Below are positions 1 through 5,925 of a stretch of DNA of 14,061 nt, in pieces; the first letter of the stretch is position 1, and each line of letters begins with the position of its first letter. The stretch covers positions 1-14,061 of the forward strand of contig CAZNSG010000048.1 in assembly GCA_964575715.1 (NCBI GenBank), read 5' to 3'. Below the pieces are notes generated by a model. The model was not told the origin of the DNA, ran no database searches, and worked only from the letters and a program-made list of their open reading frames with translations. Made by a program: the position numbers and the translations under genes. The stretch is from PNAI01 sp964575715 (GTDB lineage Bacteria > Pseudomonadota > Alphaproteobacteria > Rhizobiales > Xanthobacteraceae).

Positions 1-60
1 CGCAAGTCGGCCAAGGCCGACTTGCGGTGGCTCGCTTCGCTCGCACCTCAGGGTGACGGA
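1..60. repeat. Palindromic intergenic repeat with perfect hairpin
   Basis: Bases 1-12 and 15-26 form a perfect 12-bp inverted repeat with a 2-base spacer (CGCAAGTCGGCC, AA, GGCCGACTTGCG). The following bases (about 27-60) contain GCACCTCAGGGTGACGGAG. The same family appears at 7548-7600, which has GCACCTCAGGGCGACGGAG. The element probably begins outside the window. Repeats of this kind are scattered between genes in Bradyrhizobium relatives. A role as a transcription terminator or mRNA stabiliser is possible but not shown here. Confidence 0.75.
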
Positions 61-263
61 GATGAGTCAGTGATTGCTGCCGTTGGTATAAGCCTGCCGC
101 CGATTTCATTAAGACTGATATTGCCCCAACGAAGGCTGCCATCGCGTCCATGATAGCAGACGGCGGGGCCTGCCCAAAGCCGCATGCGGACAGTGCCACA
201 ATCAAGCCGCCAGCGCGCGGGATCGGCTATGATGAATCGAAAATCGGAATGCCCCAATGACAA
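48..263 (-). CDS. Doubtful small ORF, 71 aa, unknown
   Basis: This 71-codon frame starts inside the nitroreductase start region (its ATG is at 263-261) and ends in the repeat at the window's left edge. The predicted product has many Trp, Arg and Gly residues and resembles no family I know. Third codon positions are only about half G or C, well below neighbouring genes, and I see no Shine-Dalgarno sequence. It may be a decayed gene fragment or chance. Without it, bases 61-256 hold nothing I recognise apart from the leader of the nitroreductase. Confidence 0.15.
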   Translation of the reverse strand: MSLGHSDFRFIIADPARWRLDCGTVRMRLWAGPAVCYHGRDGSLRWGNISLNEIGGRLIPTAAITDSSPSP

Positions 264-1099
264 AACATGATCCCGCCAAAACGATCGCAGATGCGCTCGC
301 GCTGCGCTTTGGCGAAAATTTTAGCATCGACGAATCCCTGCCCGGCTTCGACGAGCTCGCCCGCATCGCAAGCCGTCATGTGTCGCGCCGCTATCTCGAT
401 CGCGGCATTGATCCGGCGCTGCTGCGGCTGTTGTGCGCCTGCGCACTCTCGGCGCCGACCAAGAGCGACCTGCAGCAGGCCGATATCATCATCGTGAACG
501 ACTCCGACAAGCGCCGCGTGATCGCCGACCTCATCCCCGATCAGCCGTTCATCCGCACCGCTCCCGCATTCCTCATTTTTCTTGCCAACGGCCGCCGATT
601 GCCGGAAATCTCAAAACTTCGCGGCAAACCGTTTCCCAACGATCACCTCGATTTGTTCTTTAACGCGACTGTCGATGCCGCGCTGGCGCTCGCGACTTTT
701 TCGCGCGCCGCCGACGCGATGGGGCTCGGCTGCTGCCCGATCAGCGTGATCCGCGATCATTGCGCGCGCGTGAGCGAATTGCTCGCACTGCCCAAGCGCG
801 TCATCCCGGTGGCAGGGATGTGCATCGGCTGGCCGGCGGAGGCGGGTCACATCAGCCCGCGGCTGCCGCTCAATTGCACGTTACACACCGACCGCTACGA
901 CGAGGGCGACCTCGCCGGCCGGATCGAGGCCTACGATCGCCGGCGCGCGGCAATACATCCGCACCGCCCGCGCGATCCCGCGCGCTGGGGCACGGCGCAA
1001 TTCTACGGCTGGTCCGAGGACAAGGCGCGGCAATACAGCGTGCCGCAGCGCGCGGATTTCGGCGCCTTCGTGCGCAAGCAGGGGTTCTGCCTGGATTGA
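257..1099 (+). CDS. NfsA-type nitroreductase family protein (FMN, NAD(P)H)
   Basis: The 280-residue product looks like a cytoplasmic flavin oxidoreductase that uses NAD(P)H to reduce nitro groups, quinones or related electrophiles. The N-terminal part has the family's HVSRRYLDRG stretch (about 41-50), equivalent to the usual HxSxRxF flavin-phosphate segment. It is followed by LSAPTKSDLQ (64-73), matching the APTSxNxQ FMN-binding motif. The central DAALALATFSRAADAMGLGCCPI (about 140-162) is the conserved dimer and flavin helix followed by the GLG turn, and PVAGMCIGWP (about 184-193) is the next core strand. The C-terminal 70 residues, rich in Arg and His, resemble the NfsA/FRP extension. The length fits the family. 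The Shine-Dalgarno match is weak (CGGAAT about 10 bases before ATG 257). The true substrate cannot be told from sequence. It is followed by a repeat and is probably transcribed alone. Confidence 0.85.
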   Translation: MTKHDPAKTIADALALRFGENFSIDESLPGFDELARIASRHVSRRYLDRGIDPALLRLLCACALSAPTKSDLQQADIIIVNDSDKRRVIADLIPDQPFIRTAPAFLIFLANGRRLPEISKLRGKPFPNDHLDLFFNATVDAALALATFSRAADAMGLGCCPISVIRDHCARVSELLALPKRVIPVAGMCIGWPAEAGHISPRLPLNCTLHTDRYDEGDLAGRIEAYDRRRAAIHPHRPRDPARWGTAQFYGWSEDKARQYSVPQRADFGAFVRKQGFCLD

Positions 1100-1110
1100 T
1101 AAGCCTCTTA

Positions 1111-1271
1111 CCTCTCCCCGCTTGCGGGGAGAGGTCGCCCGCCAATGCCGAGCAGCGCGAGGCGAAGGCGGGCGGGTGAGGGGGCGTAGAGATTTGCGCT
1201 AACAGCGAGGCCCCCTCACCCGGCTCGGACCTTCGGTCCTCGCCACCCTCTCCCCGTAAACGGGGAGAGGG
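1111..1271. repeat. Composite palindromic repeat (CCTCTCCCCG family)
   Basis: The element is framed by two self-complementary hairpins: 1111-1134 (CCTCTCCCCG, CTTG, CGGGGAGAGG) and 1246-1271 (CCCTCTCCCCG, TAAA, CGGGGAGAGGG). Inside, CGGGTGAGGGGGC (1173-1185) pairs with GCCCCCTCACCCG (1210-1222), so the whole unit folds into one long structure. Much of the 241-base gap between the nitroreductase and the UxaA genes is therefore repeat. The first hairpin lies 11 bases after the nitroreductase stop and could end its transcript, though it lacks a T-run. A further copy of the hairpin, split by an insertion, lies at 2887-3200. Confidence 0.85.
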
Positions 1272-1340
1272 ACGATCGCTCGACTCCCCCGCACTCAATC
1301 CTATAGAAAAGCCTTACGCAGGTTTTACGAGGAAAGCGTC

Positions 1341-1628
1341 ATGGCAATTCCGCATCTCCTGGTGCATGAAAAAAAGGACACCGTCGGCGTGGTGGTGGTC
1401 GAAGGGCTCAAGGCCGGCACCGACATGCTGTGCGTGGTGACCGCCGACAATGCCTCGTTCAAGCTCAAGGCCAAGATGGACGTGCCGATCGGCCACAAGA
1501 TCGCGCTGGTCGATATCAAGAAGGGCGACACAATCTGGAAATACGGCCAGGACGTCGGATTGGCCAAGGCCAAGATCGCCAAGGGTGCGCATGTTCATGT
1601 GCATAACGTGAAGACGAAAAGGTGGTGA
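1341..1628 (+). CDS. UxaA-family lyase, small (SAF-domain) subunit
   Basis: The 95-residue protein matches the SAF domain that forms the N-terminal part of altronate/galactarate dehydratases (UxaA, GarD) and the separate small subunit SuyA of (2R)-sulfolactate sulfo-lyase. Visible family features are the start AIPHLLVHEKKDTVGVVV, the central KLKAKMDVPIGHKIALVDI (about 35-53, with the conserved GHK) and the end VGLAKAKIAKGAHVHVHN (about 73-90), which matches the usual IGxAxxxIxxGxHVHxHN. The domain caps the active site of the large subunit. A good ribosome site (GAGGAAAG, 1329-1336) precedes the ATG. The stop codon sits just before the large-subunit start, so the two are one transcriptional unit. 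The substrate is not certain: a sugar acid, sulfolactate or another 2-hydroxy acid. Confidence 0.85.
   Translation: MAIPHLLVHEKKDTVGVVVVEGLKAGTDMLCVVTADNASFKLKAKMDVPIGHKIALVDIKKGDTIWKYGQDVGLAKAKIAKGAHVHVHNVKTKRW
1619..1625 (+). promoter_or_regulatory. Ribosome binding site deciding the large-subunit start
   Basis: AAGGTGG lies inside the last codons of the small subunit, 8 bases before ATG 1634. It favours that ATG over the in-frame GTG codons at 1622 and 1625, which have no such site at a suitable distance. The arrangement suggests coupled translation of the two subunits. Confidence 0.6.
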
Positions 1629-1633
1629 GCGTC

Positions 1634-2878
1634 ATGGCGCGCAAAAAAAACAAAACGAAGCTCAAGGCGAATGGCAAAGCGAAAAAAGCCGTCGCCGCGA
1701 AATCGAACGGACAGGAATTGAACTTCTGGGGCTGGCGGCGCGAGAACGGCCGCGTCGGGGTGCGCAACCACGTCGTCATCCTTCCGCTTGACGATCTGTC
1801 CAACGCCGCCTGCGAGGCGGTCGCCAACAACATCAAAGGCACGCTCGCATTGCCGCACGCCTACGGCCGGCTGCAATTCGGCGAAGACCTCGAACTGTTC
1901 TTCCGCACGCTGATCGGCACCGGCGCCAACCCGAATGTCGCAGCCGTTGTAGTCATCGGCATCGAGGACGGCTGGACCAAGCGCGTGGTCGACGGCATCG
2001 AGAAGACCGGAAAACCTGCCATTGGATTTGGCATCGAAGGCACCGGCGACATCGGCACCATCGCCAAGGCGTCGCGCGCGGCCAAGGATTTTCTGCAATG
2101 GGCGTCCGAGCTGCGGCGCGTGCCATGCGGCATCTCGGACTTGTGGGTCTCGACCAAGTGCGGCGAGAGCGACACCACCACCGGCCTCGCCTCCTGCCCG
2201 ACGGTCGGCAACATGTACGACAAATTGATTCCGCGCGGCATCTACGGCGTGTTCGGCGAGACCTCCGAGATCACCGGCGCCGAGCATCTGGCCCGCGCGC
2301 GCGCCATCAACAAGAAGGTCGGAGAGAAATGGATGAAGGTCTGGCAGGCCTACGAAAACGAAGTCATCCAGGCGCATAAGACCGACGATCTCTCCGAATC
2401 GCAGCCGACCAAGGGCAACATCGCGGGCGGGCTTACCACCATCGAGGAGAAGGCGCTCGGCAATCTCGAAAAGATCGGCCGCGAATGCAAATACATCGAC
2501 GTGCTTCAGCCTGCCGAAGCGCCGCGCAAGGGGCCCGGCCTGTATTACATGGACACTTCGTCGGCGGCCGCCGAATGCGTTACGCTGATGGCGGCGGGCG
2601 GTTATGCCGTCCATACGTTTCCGACCGGCCAAGGCAACGTGATCGGCAATCCGATCGTGCCGGTGATAAAAATCAGCGGCAATCCGCGAACCGTCCGCAC
2701 CATGTCCGAGCACATCGATCTCGACGTGTCCGGCATCCTGCGCCGCGATCTAACTATACCGCAGGCCGGGGACAAGCTGATCGAGATGATCGTGCGCACC
2801 GCCAACGGCCGGCTCACCGCGGCGGAAGCTCTCGGCCACCGCGAATATGTGATGACCAAGCTTTATAGGAGCGCTTAA
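1634..2878 (+). CDS. UxaA-family lyase, large catalytic subunit
   Basis: The 414-residue product matches the catalytic part of altronate dehydratase and its relatives (including SuyB of sulfolactate sulfo-lyase), metal-dependent enzymes that eliminate water or sulfite from hydroxy acids. Motifs in order are GRVGVRNHVVILP (about 39-51), the signature KCGESDTTTGLASCPTVG (175-192, family KCGGSDxxSGxxxNPxxG), GLYYMDTSS near 305, and FPTGQGNVIGNPIVPVIK near 330-350. I place the start at ATG 1634, which has AAGGTGG (1619-1625) 8 bases upstream; a GTG at 1622 is the alternative. The first 25 residues are unusually Lys- and Ala-rich and precede the family's usual start. An A8 run in that segment (1643-1650) could cause polymerase slippage. 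The split subunits and the neighbouring sulfate-exporter-like gene suggest, but do not prove, a sulfonate lyase. Confidence 0.85.
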   Translation: MARKKNKTKLKANGKAKKAVAAKSNGQELNFWGWRRENGRVGVRNHVVILPLDDLSNAACEAVANNIKGTLALPHAYGRLQFGEDLELFFRTLIGTGANPNVAAVVVIGIEDGWTKRVVDGIEKTGKPAIGFGIEGTGDIGTIAKASRAAKDFLQWASELRRVPCGISDLWVSTKCGESDTTTGLASCPTVGNMYDKLIPRGIYGVFGETSEITGAEHLARARAINKKVGEKWMKVWQAYENEVIQAHKTDDLSESQPTKGNIAGGLTTIEEKALGNLEKIGRECKYIDVLQPAEAPRKGPGLYYMDTSSAAAECVTLMAAGGYAVHTFPTGQGNVIGNPIVPVIKISGNPRTVRTMSEHIDLDVSGILRRDLTIPQAGDKLIEMIVRTANGRLTAAEALGHREYVMTKLYRSA

Positions 2879-2886
2879 CGTGAACA

Positions 2887-3200
2887 CCTCTCCCCGCTTG
2901 CGGCTAAGGTGTGCACACATCTTCATCGTGTACCGGCGAGCCTATGGACGAATTCACTCTACCTCATGCTGAGGAGCGCCCGACGGGCGCGTCTCGAAGC
3001 ATGGCCCAAGCTCCGAGCGCGCGTCCATCCTTCAAGACGGGCGCATCGCAGCCAAGTTTACGCAGGCTGCGCCTGCGATGGCGCCCTCCTCAGGATGAGG
3101 TCGGAGCAAGTCTGATCGTATTCGAGGGGATAACAGATACTTGCTCAGTGAGCGGCTCGAAAAGATGTGTGCACACCTTAGCCCCGCTTGCGGGGAGAGG
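2887..3200. repeat. Palindromic repeat (CCTCTCCCCG family) split by an insertion
   Basis: The left part (2887-2903) and right part (3182-3200) are both pieces of the hairpin seen whole at 1111-1134. Each side carries CCCCGCTTGCGG (2892-2903 and 3182-3193). Removing the intervening element and one copy of that 12-mer restores a perfect CCTCTCCCCG, CTTG, CGGGGAGAGG hairpin. The gap between the lyase and the exporter (2879-3233) is thus almost entirely repeat and insertion. Confidence 0.85.
2904..3181. mobile_element. MITE-like element, 278 bp, with 12-bp target duplication
   Basis: The ends are exact 20-bp inverted repeats: 2904-2923 begins CTAAGGTGTGCACACAT, and its reverse complement is at 3162-3181. 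Each contains the perfect palindrome GTGTGCACAC. An exact 12-bp direct repeat (CCCCGCTTGCGG) flanks the element, as expected for a target-site duplication. Inside are two oppositely oriented copies of a CATCCTGAGG-type repeat: 2962-3004 (CCTCATGCTGAGGAG... to ...GAAGCATGG) and 3025-3100 (CCATCCTTC... to ...CTCCTCAGGATGAGG). There is no transposase, so a partner element elsewhere would have to mobilise it. Duplications of 10-12 bp are known for some IS4-family (IS231-like) elements, but I cannot assign a family. The two ORFs inside (from 2909 and 2911) look like chance. Confidence 0.75.
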
Positions 3201-3233
3201 TGACGTCCACCCATTTATTCCAAGTTTTCTCTA

Positions 3234-4289
3234 ATGGCTGACATCCCCGCACCAGCAGCACGCATCGCGCGCGCCACAGCCGCGCTTCGCCAACTCGCCC
3301 CCGGCGTCGCGCTGTCAGCGGCCGTCGCCATTGCTGCGGTCGCATCCGCTCCACTGGTCGCGCAGGCCGTGCCGGTTCCGGCGATGGTCATTGCGCTCAT
3401 CTTCGGGATTGCGCTCAACCGGCTGGCGAAGCGGCCGGTGTTCGAGCCGGGCATCTCGTTCTGCGTAAAGACGCTGCTGCGCTGGGCGGTGGCGCTGCTG
3501 GGTCTGCGCATCGCGCTGGGTGAAATCGCAGCGCTCGGCCTTGCGACGGCGCTTGTTGTCATCGTGTCGATGGCCGCGACTCTCGTCGCGGGCATCCTGC
3601 TCGCGCGCGCCTTTGGCCAGAACGACTATTACGGCGCATTGGCCGGCGCCGGCACCGCCGTGTGCGGCGCCTCGGCAACGCTCGCAACCGCGAGCGTGCT
3701 GCCGCACTACCGCGGCAAGGAAGCGGATACCGTCTTTGTTGTCATTGCCGTCAACGGCCTCTCAACGCTCGCCATGGTGCTCTATCCGCTGATCTGCCTG
3801 TGGTTCGGATTTTCGCAGACCGCCATCGGGGTGATGCTCGGCGCCACCATCCACGACGTGGCGCAGGTGGTCGGCGCCGGCTATGCTGTGTCCGAACCGG
3901 CCGGCAACACCGCGATCATCGTCAAGCTGTTTCGCGTGCTGCTCCTGTTGCCGGTCGCGCTCGGCATCGGCTATTGGTTCGCGCGCGCCGGCGGCGCATC
4001 GAAACGCGCCAAAGTGCCGCTCCCGATGTTCGCCTTCGTCTTCCTAGCGCTTTGCCTTGTGAACAGCTTCGCACCCGCGGTCACGGAGTTTGCGCCGCTA
4101 TACACGCCGATCAAAACGGGGCTGCTGGAATTCTCCACCTGGGGATTGCTGACCGCGATCGGCGCGCTCGGATTAGGGACTTCGATAGGCGCCATCCGTG
4201 CGCTCGGCTGGCGCCACATCGCCACCGTGACCGGAACGACGCTGGTGATTTTGATTGTGGTGACAGCAAGTCTTCTGGTGCTGCATTAA
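3234..4289 (+). CDS. YeiH/UPF0324 family putative sulfate exporter
   Basis: The 351-residue inner-membrane protein has roughly ten hydrophobic segments and matches the YeiH family (Cons_hypoth698), often labelled putative sulfate exporter. Family features include VPAMVIALIFGIALN (about 48-62), FEPGISFCVKTLLRWAVALLGLRI (about 70-93), a glycine- and alanine-rich AGAGTAVCGASATLATASV stretch (about 136-154), and GVMLGATIHDVAQVVGAGYAVS (about 200-220), where His and Asp lie within a membrane segment. In some bacteria homologues sit beside sulfonate-degrading enzymes and are thought to export sulfite or sulfate; transport has not been firmly shown for most. No Shine-Dalgarno sequence precedes ATG 3234 (upstream bases are GTTTTCTCTA). 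The 278-bp insertion ends 52 bases upstream, so it may have displaced the original leader or promoter. The gene converges with the Fe-S gene, with 25 bases between stops and no clear terminator. Confidence 0.85.
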   Translation: MADIPAPAARIARATAALRQLAPGVALSAAVAIAAVASAPLVAQAVPVPAMVIALIFGIALNRLAKRPVFEPGISFCVKTLLRWAVALLGLRIALGEIAALGLATALVVIVSMAATLVAGILLARAFGQNDYYGALAGAGTAVCGASATLATASVLPHYRGKEADTVFVVIAVNGLSTLAMVLYPLICLWFGFSQTAIGVMLGATIHDVAQVVGAGYAVSEPAGNTAIIVKLFRVLLLLPVALGIGYWFARAGGASKRAKVPLPMFAFVFLALCLVNSFAPAVTEFAPLYTPIKTGLLEFSTWGLLTAIGALGLGTSIGAIRALGWRHIATVTGTTLVILIVVTASLLVLH

Positions 4290-4314
4290 GCGCGGCGCGA
4301 GTTATCGCGATCGA

Positions 4315-5670
4315 TCAACTCGGTGAGACTGGTTGCATCGGTTTAACCGCGCTGCCCTTGAGCGGCAGCGGCTGGTCGCCGAGCATGCCGTTCACGATCA
4401 CCTTGCGGGCGGTGTCGAGATCGACGCCGTGGCGCTGCATCAGATCGGCGGCATCGGCGACGATGGCATCGACGTCCTGCTTGATTTTAAGATTCTTATA
4501 ATGGTCGTCGTGATGGAACCCCATGCTCTGGCCGACGATTTCCAGCACGTTGACGATGCGGAACGGCCAGTCGCGCTCGTGCGCGCACAATTCGCGATGG
4601 TCGGAGTGATAGACCGCGACCAGCGCATCGACTTTCGCCGCGCGCGCGGCCTCCAGCTCTTTAAGTTGCAGCTCGCGCTTAAAGGTGGGCAGCGTGGCGA
4701 GATTGACGCTCTGCAAGCCGACCGCCGGCACGTCGAGTTTGACGATCTCGATGCCGGGCACCGCGCGCAGCAAATCCTCCGCGGCTTCGGCGACGCCGGC
4801 CACGCCCGGATGCTTGTGCAGGGCGACGCGCATGGGAATGCTTTTGCGCAAGAACGGCTGTAGCCTTTCGAGATTGCCGCGCAGGAAGCGCATGAACGGC
4901 GTGAGATCAAAGGGCTTCGTTCCGGTCGCGCGCTCGAAGGTCGGCAGCATGTTCTCGGAAAATTGCACAAAGCAGCTCGGGCACCACGCCAGCACCTGGC
5001 CCGACTTCGACTGCGAGAGTTTGTTGATGGTGTTGGCAGCAAAGCGCGATGAGGTCTCGGTGTCGCCCGCGCGCAATTGCATGACGCCGCAGCAATGGCT
5101 GGGGCCGCCCATGACGCGATAGCTCACGCCGAGCGCATCCATGATATCGAGGCACAACAGCGCGATATGCGGCGTCTTGAGTACGTTGCAGCCGGTGTAG
5201 AACACCACATCGGGGAGTTCGTCCGAGGCTGACCGGCTGGACGGCTTCTGGCCGAGCCGTTCCAGCGCCGAATCGGAAAGCTGCAAGCGCGAAAGCACAC
5301 TCACGTCTTCGGACATTTTGCGGAAGCCCTGCACGCCTTGTTTGCGCCGCTCCGGCGGCGCGTTGGTGTGCTTGGCCATCTGCACGCGCGCCACTGCCAG
5401 CAGAAAGCGCGGGTTGACGCCATAGTCGCACGCCTTGATGCACTCGCCGCTGAGCATGCAGGCCTTCGCCCATTTCTGCGCGGCCTCCGGTCCTTTCCCC
5501 AGGCGCACGATGTCGAGCACGCCAGCGATCACGGCTTTGGGGTCGGCACCGCCAAGCCCGGCGGGCGCGGCGATCGGACAGGCCGTAAAGCAGGCGCCGC
5601 AGCGCGTGCAGGCATCGAGCATGTCGCCGATGCGGCCGGCAAAGGCGTCTTCGAATCCGGTGTTGTTCAT
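4315..5670 (-). CDS. HdrB/HdrC-like Fe-S oxidoreductase with degenerate second CCG domain
   Basis: The 451-residue cytoplasmic protein joins an HdrC-like ferredoxin part to CCG domains, as in heterodisulfide reductase and GlpC/LutA-type proteins. Ferredoxin motif 1 is complete (Cys21, 24, 27, 31, then Pro32). Motif 2 has Cys71, 77 and 81 but Ser74 where the second Cys is expected, so it may hold a 3Fe cluster or none. The first CCG domain is intact: Cys161, CC193-194, Cys230 and Cys233, with spacing 31 and 35 as in the consensus. The second CCG fold follows (about 280-380) but shows HKHPG (285-289), LQSV (319-322) and YHSDH (354-358) where cysteines are expected. The C-terminus adds a GFHHDDH cluster (385-390). 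I chose ATG 5670, because the extension to 5805 reads mostly through a repeat; no clear Shine-Dalgarno site is seen. Partner and substrate are unknown. It is the last gene of the leftward cluster. Confidence 0.85.
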   Translation of the reverse strand: MNNTGFEDAFAGRIGDMLDACTRCGACFTACPIAAPAGLGGADPKAVIAGVLDIVRLGKGPEAAQKWAKACMLSGECIKACDYGVNPRFLLAVARVQMAKHTNAPPERRKQGVQGFRKMSEDVSVLSRLQLSDSALERLGQKPSSRSASDELPDVVFYTGCNVLKTPHIALLCLDIMDALGVSYRVMGGPSHCCGVMQLRAGDTETSSRFAANTINKLSQSKSGQVLAWCPSCFVQFSENMLPTFERATGTKPFDLTPFMRFLRGNLERLQPFLRKSIPMRVALHKHPGVAGVAEAAEDLLRAVPGIEIVKLDVPAVGLQSVNLATLPTFKRELQLKELEAARAAKVDALVAVYHSDHRELCAHERDWPFRIVNVLEIVGQSMGFHHDDHYKNLKIKQDVDAIVADAADLMQRHGVDLDTARKVIVNGMLGDQPLPLKGSAVKPMQPVSPS

Positions 5671-5726
5671 GGACAAATGATAGCGCAAAATTGCCGCTTG
5701 CGCGAGCACGCCGTCGACGCAAGGAT

Positions 5727-5903
5727 CGTGTCCCGGATGCGGCGCAGCACGCCGAAGGCGTGGTGCACCGCTGATCCGGGACCGTTCCACGTTCGGAGTT
5801 TGCAACGTTCCCGGGTCTGCAGCGCACCACTTCGTGCCATAGCGCGTCGAAGACGCGCGTAAACGCGCTTATGGCACTCGTGCTGCGCTGCGCCCGGGAC
5901 ACG
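5727..5903. repeat. 177-bp intergenic repeat with 10-bp inverted ends
   Basis: The ends CGTGTCCCGG (5727-5736) and CCGGGACACG (5894-5903) are exact inverted repeats. Internal features such as GATCCGGGACCG and CCCGGGTCTGC recall a family common between genes in Bradyrhizobium relatives. It fills most of the 255-base gap between the EutA stop and the Fe-S gene start, ending only 22 bases from the EutA stop. It may end or weaken transcription into the Fe-S gene. The repeat, not the gene, explains the open frame from 5671 to 5805. Confidence 0.75.
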
Positions 5904-5925
5904 AGTTGTGTCGTCGCGCCGCGCG

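Noticed and set aside
1111..1271. Possible CRISPR-like or tandem repeat array
   Set aside because: The repeated units are inverted hairpin arms within one element, not regularly spaced direct repeats with unique spacers.
1595..2713. Long open frame on the - strand (372 codons) opposite the lyase large subunit
   Set aside because: It is antisense to a clear UxaA-family gene. Its translation is rich in Asp, Arg and Gly and resembles no family, as expected for a shadow frame in GC-rich DNA.
2911..3234. 107-codon + strand frame inside the 278-bp insertion
   Set aside because: It reads through inverted repeats and ends at the exporter start. There is no transposase-like motif.
5671..5805. N-terminal extension of the Fe-S protein
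   Set aside because: Most of it is translated from the repeat at 5727-5903. ATG 5670 begins just before the conserved ferredoxin part.
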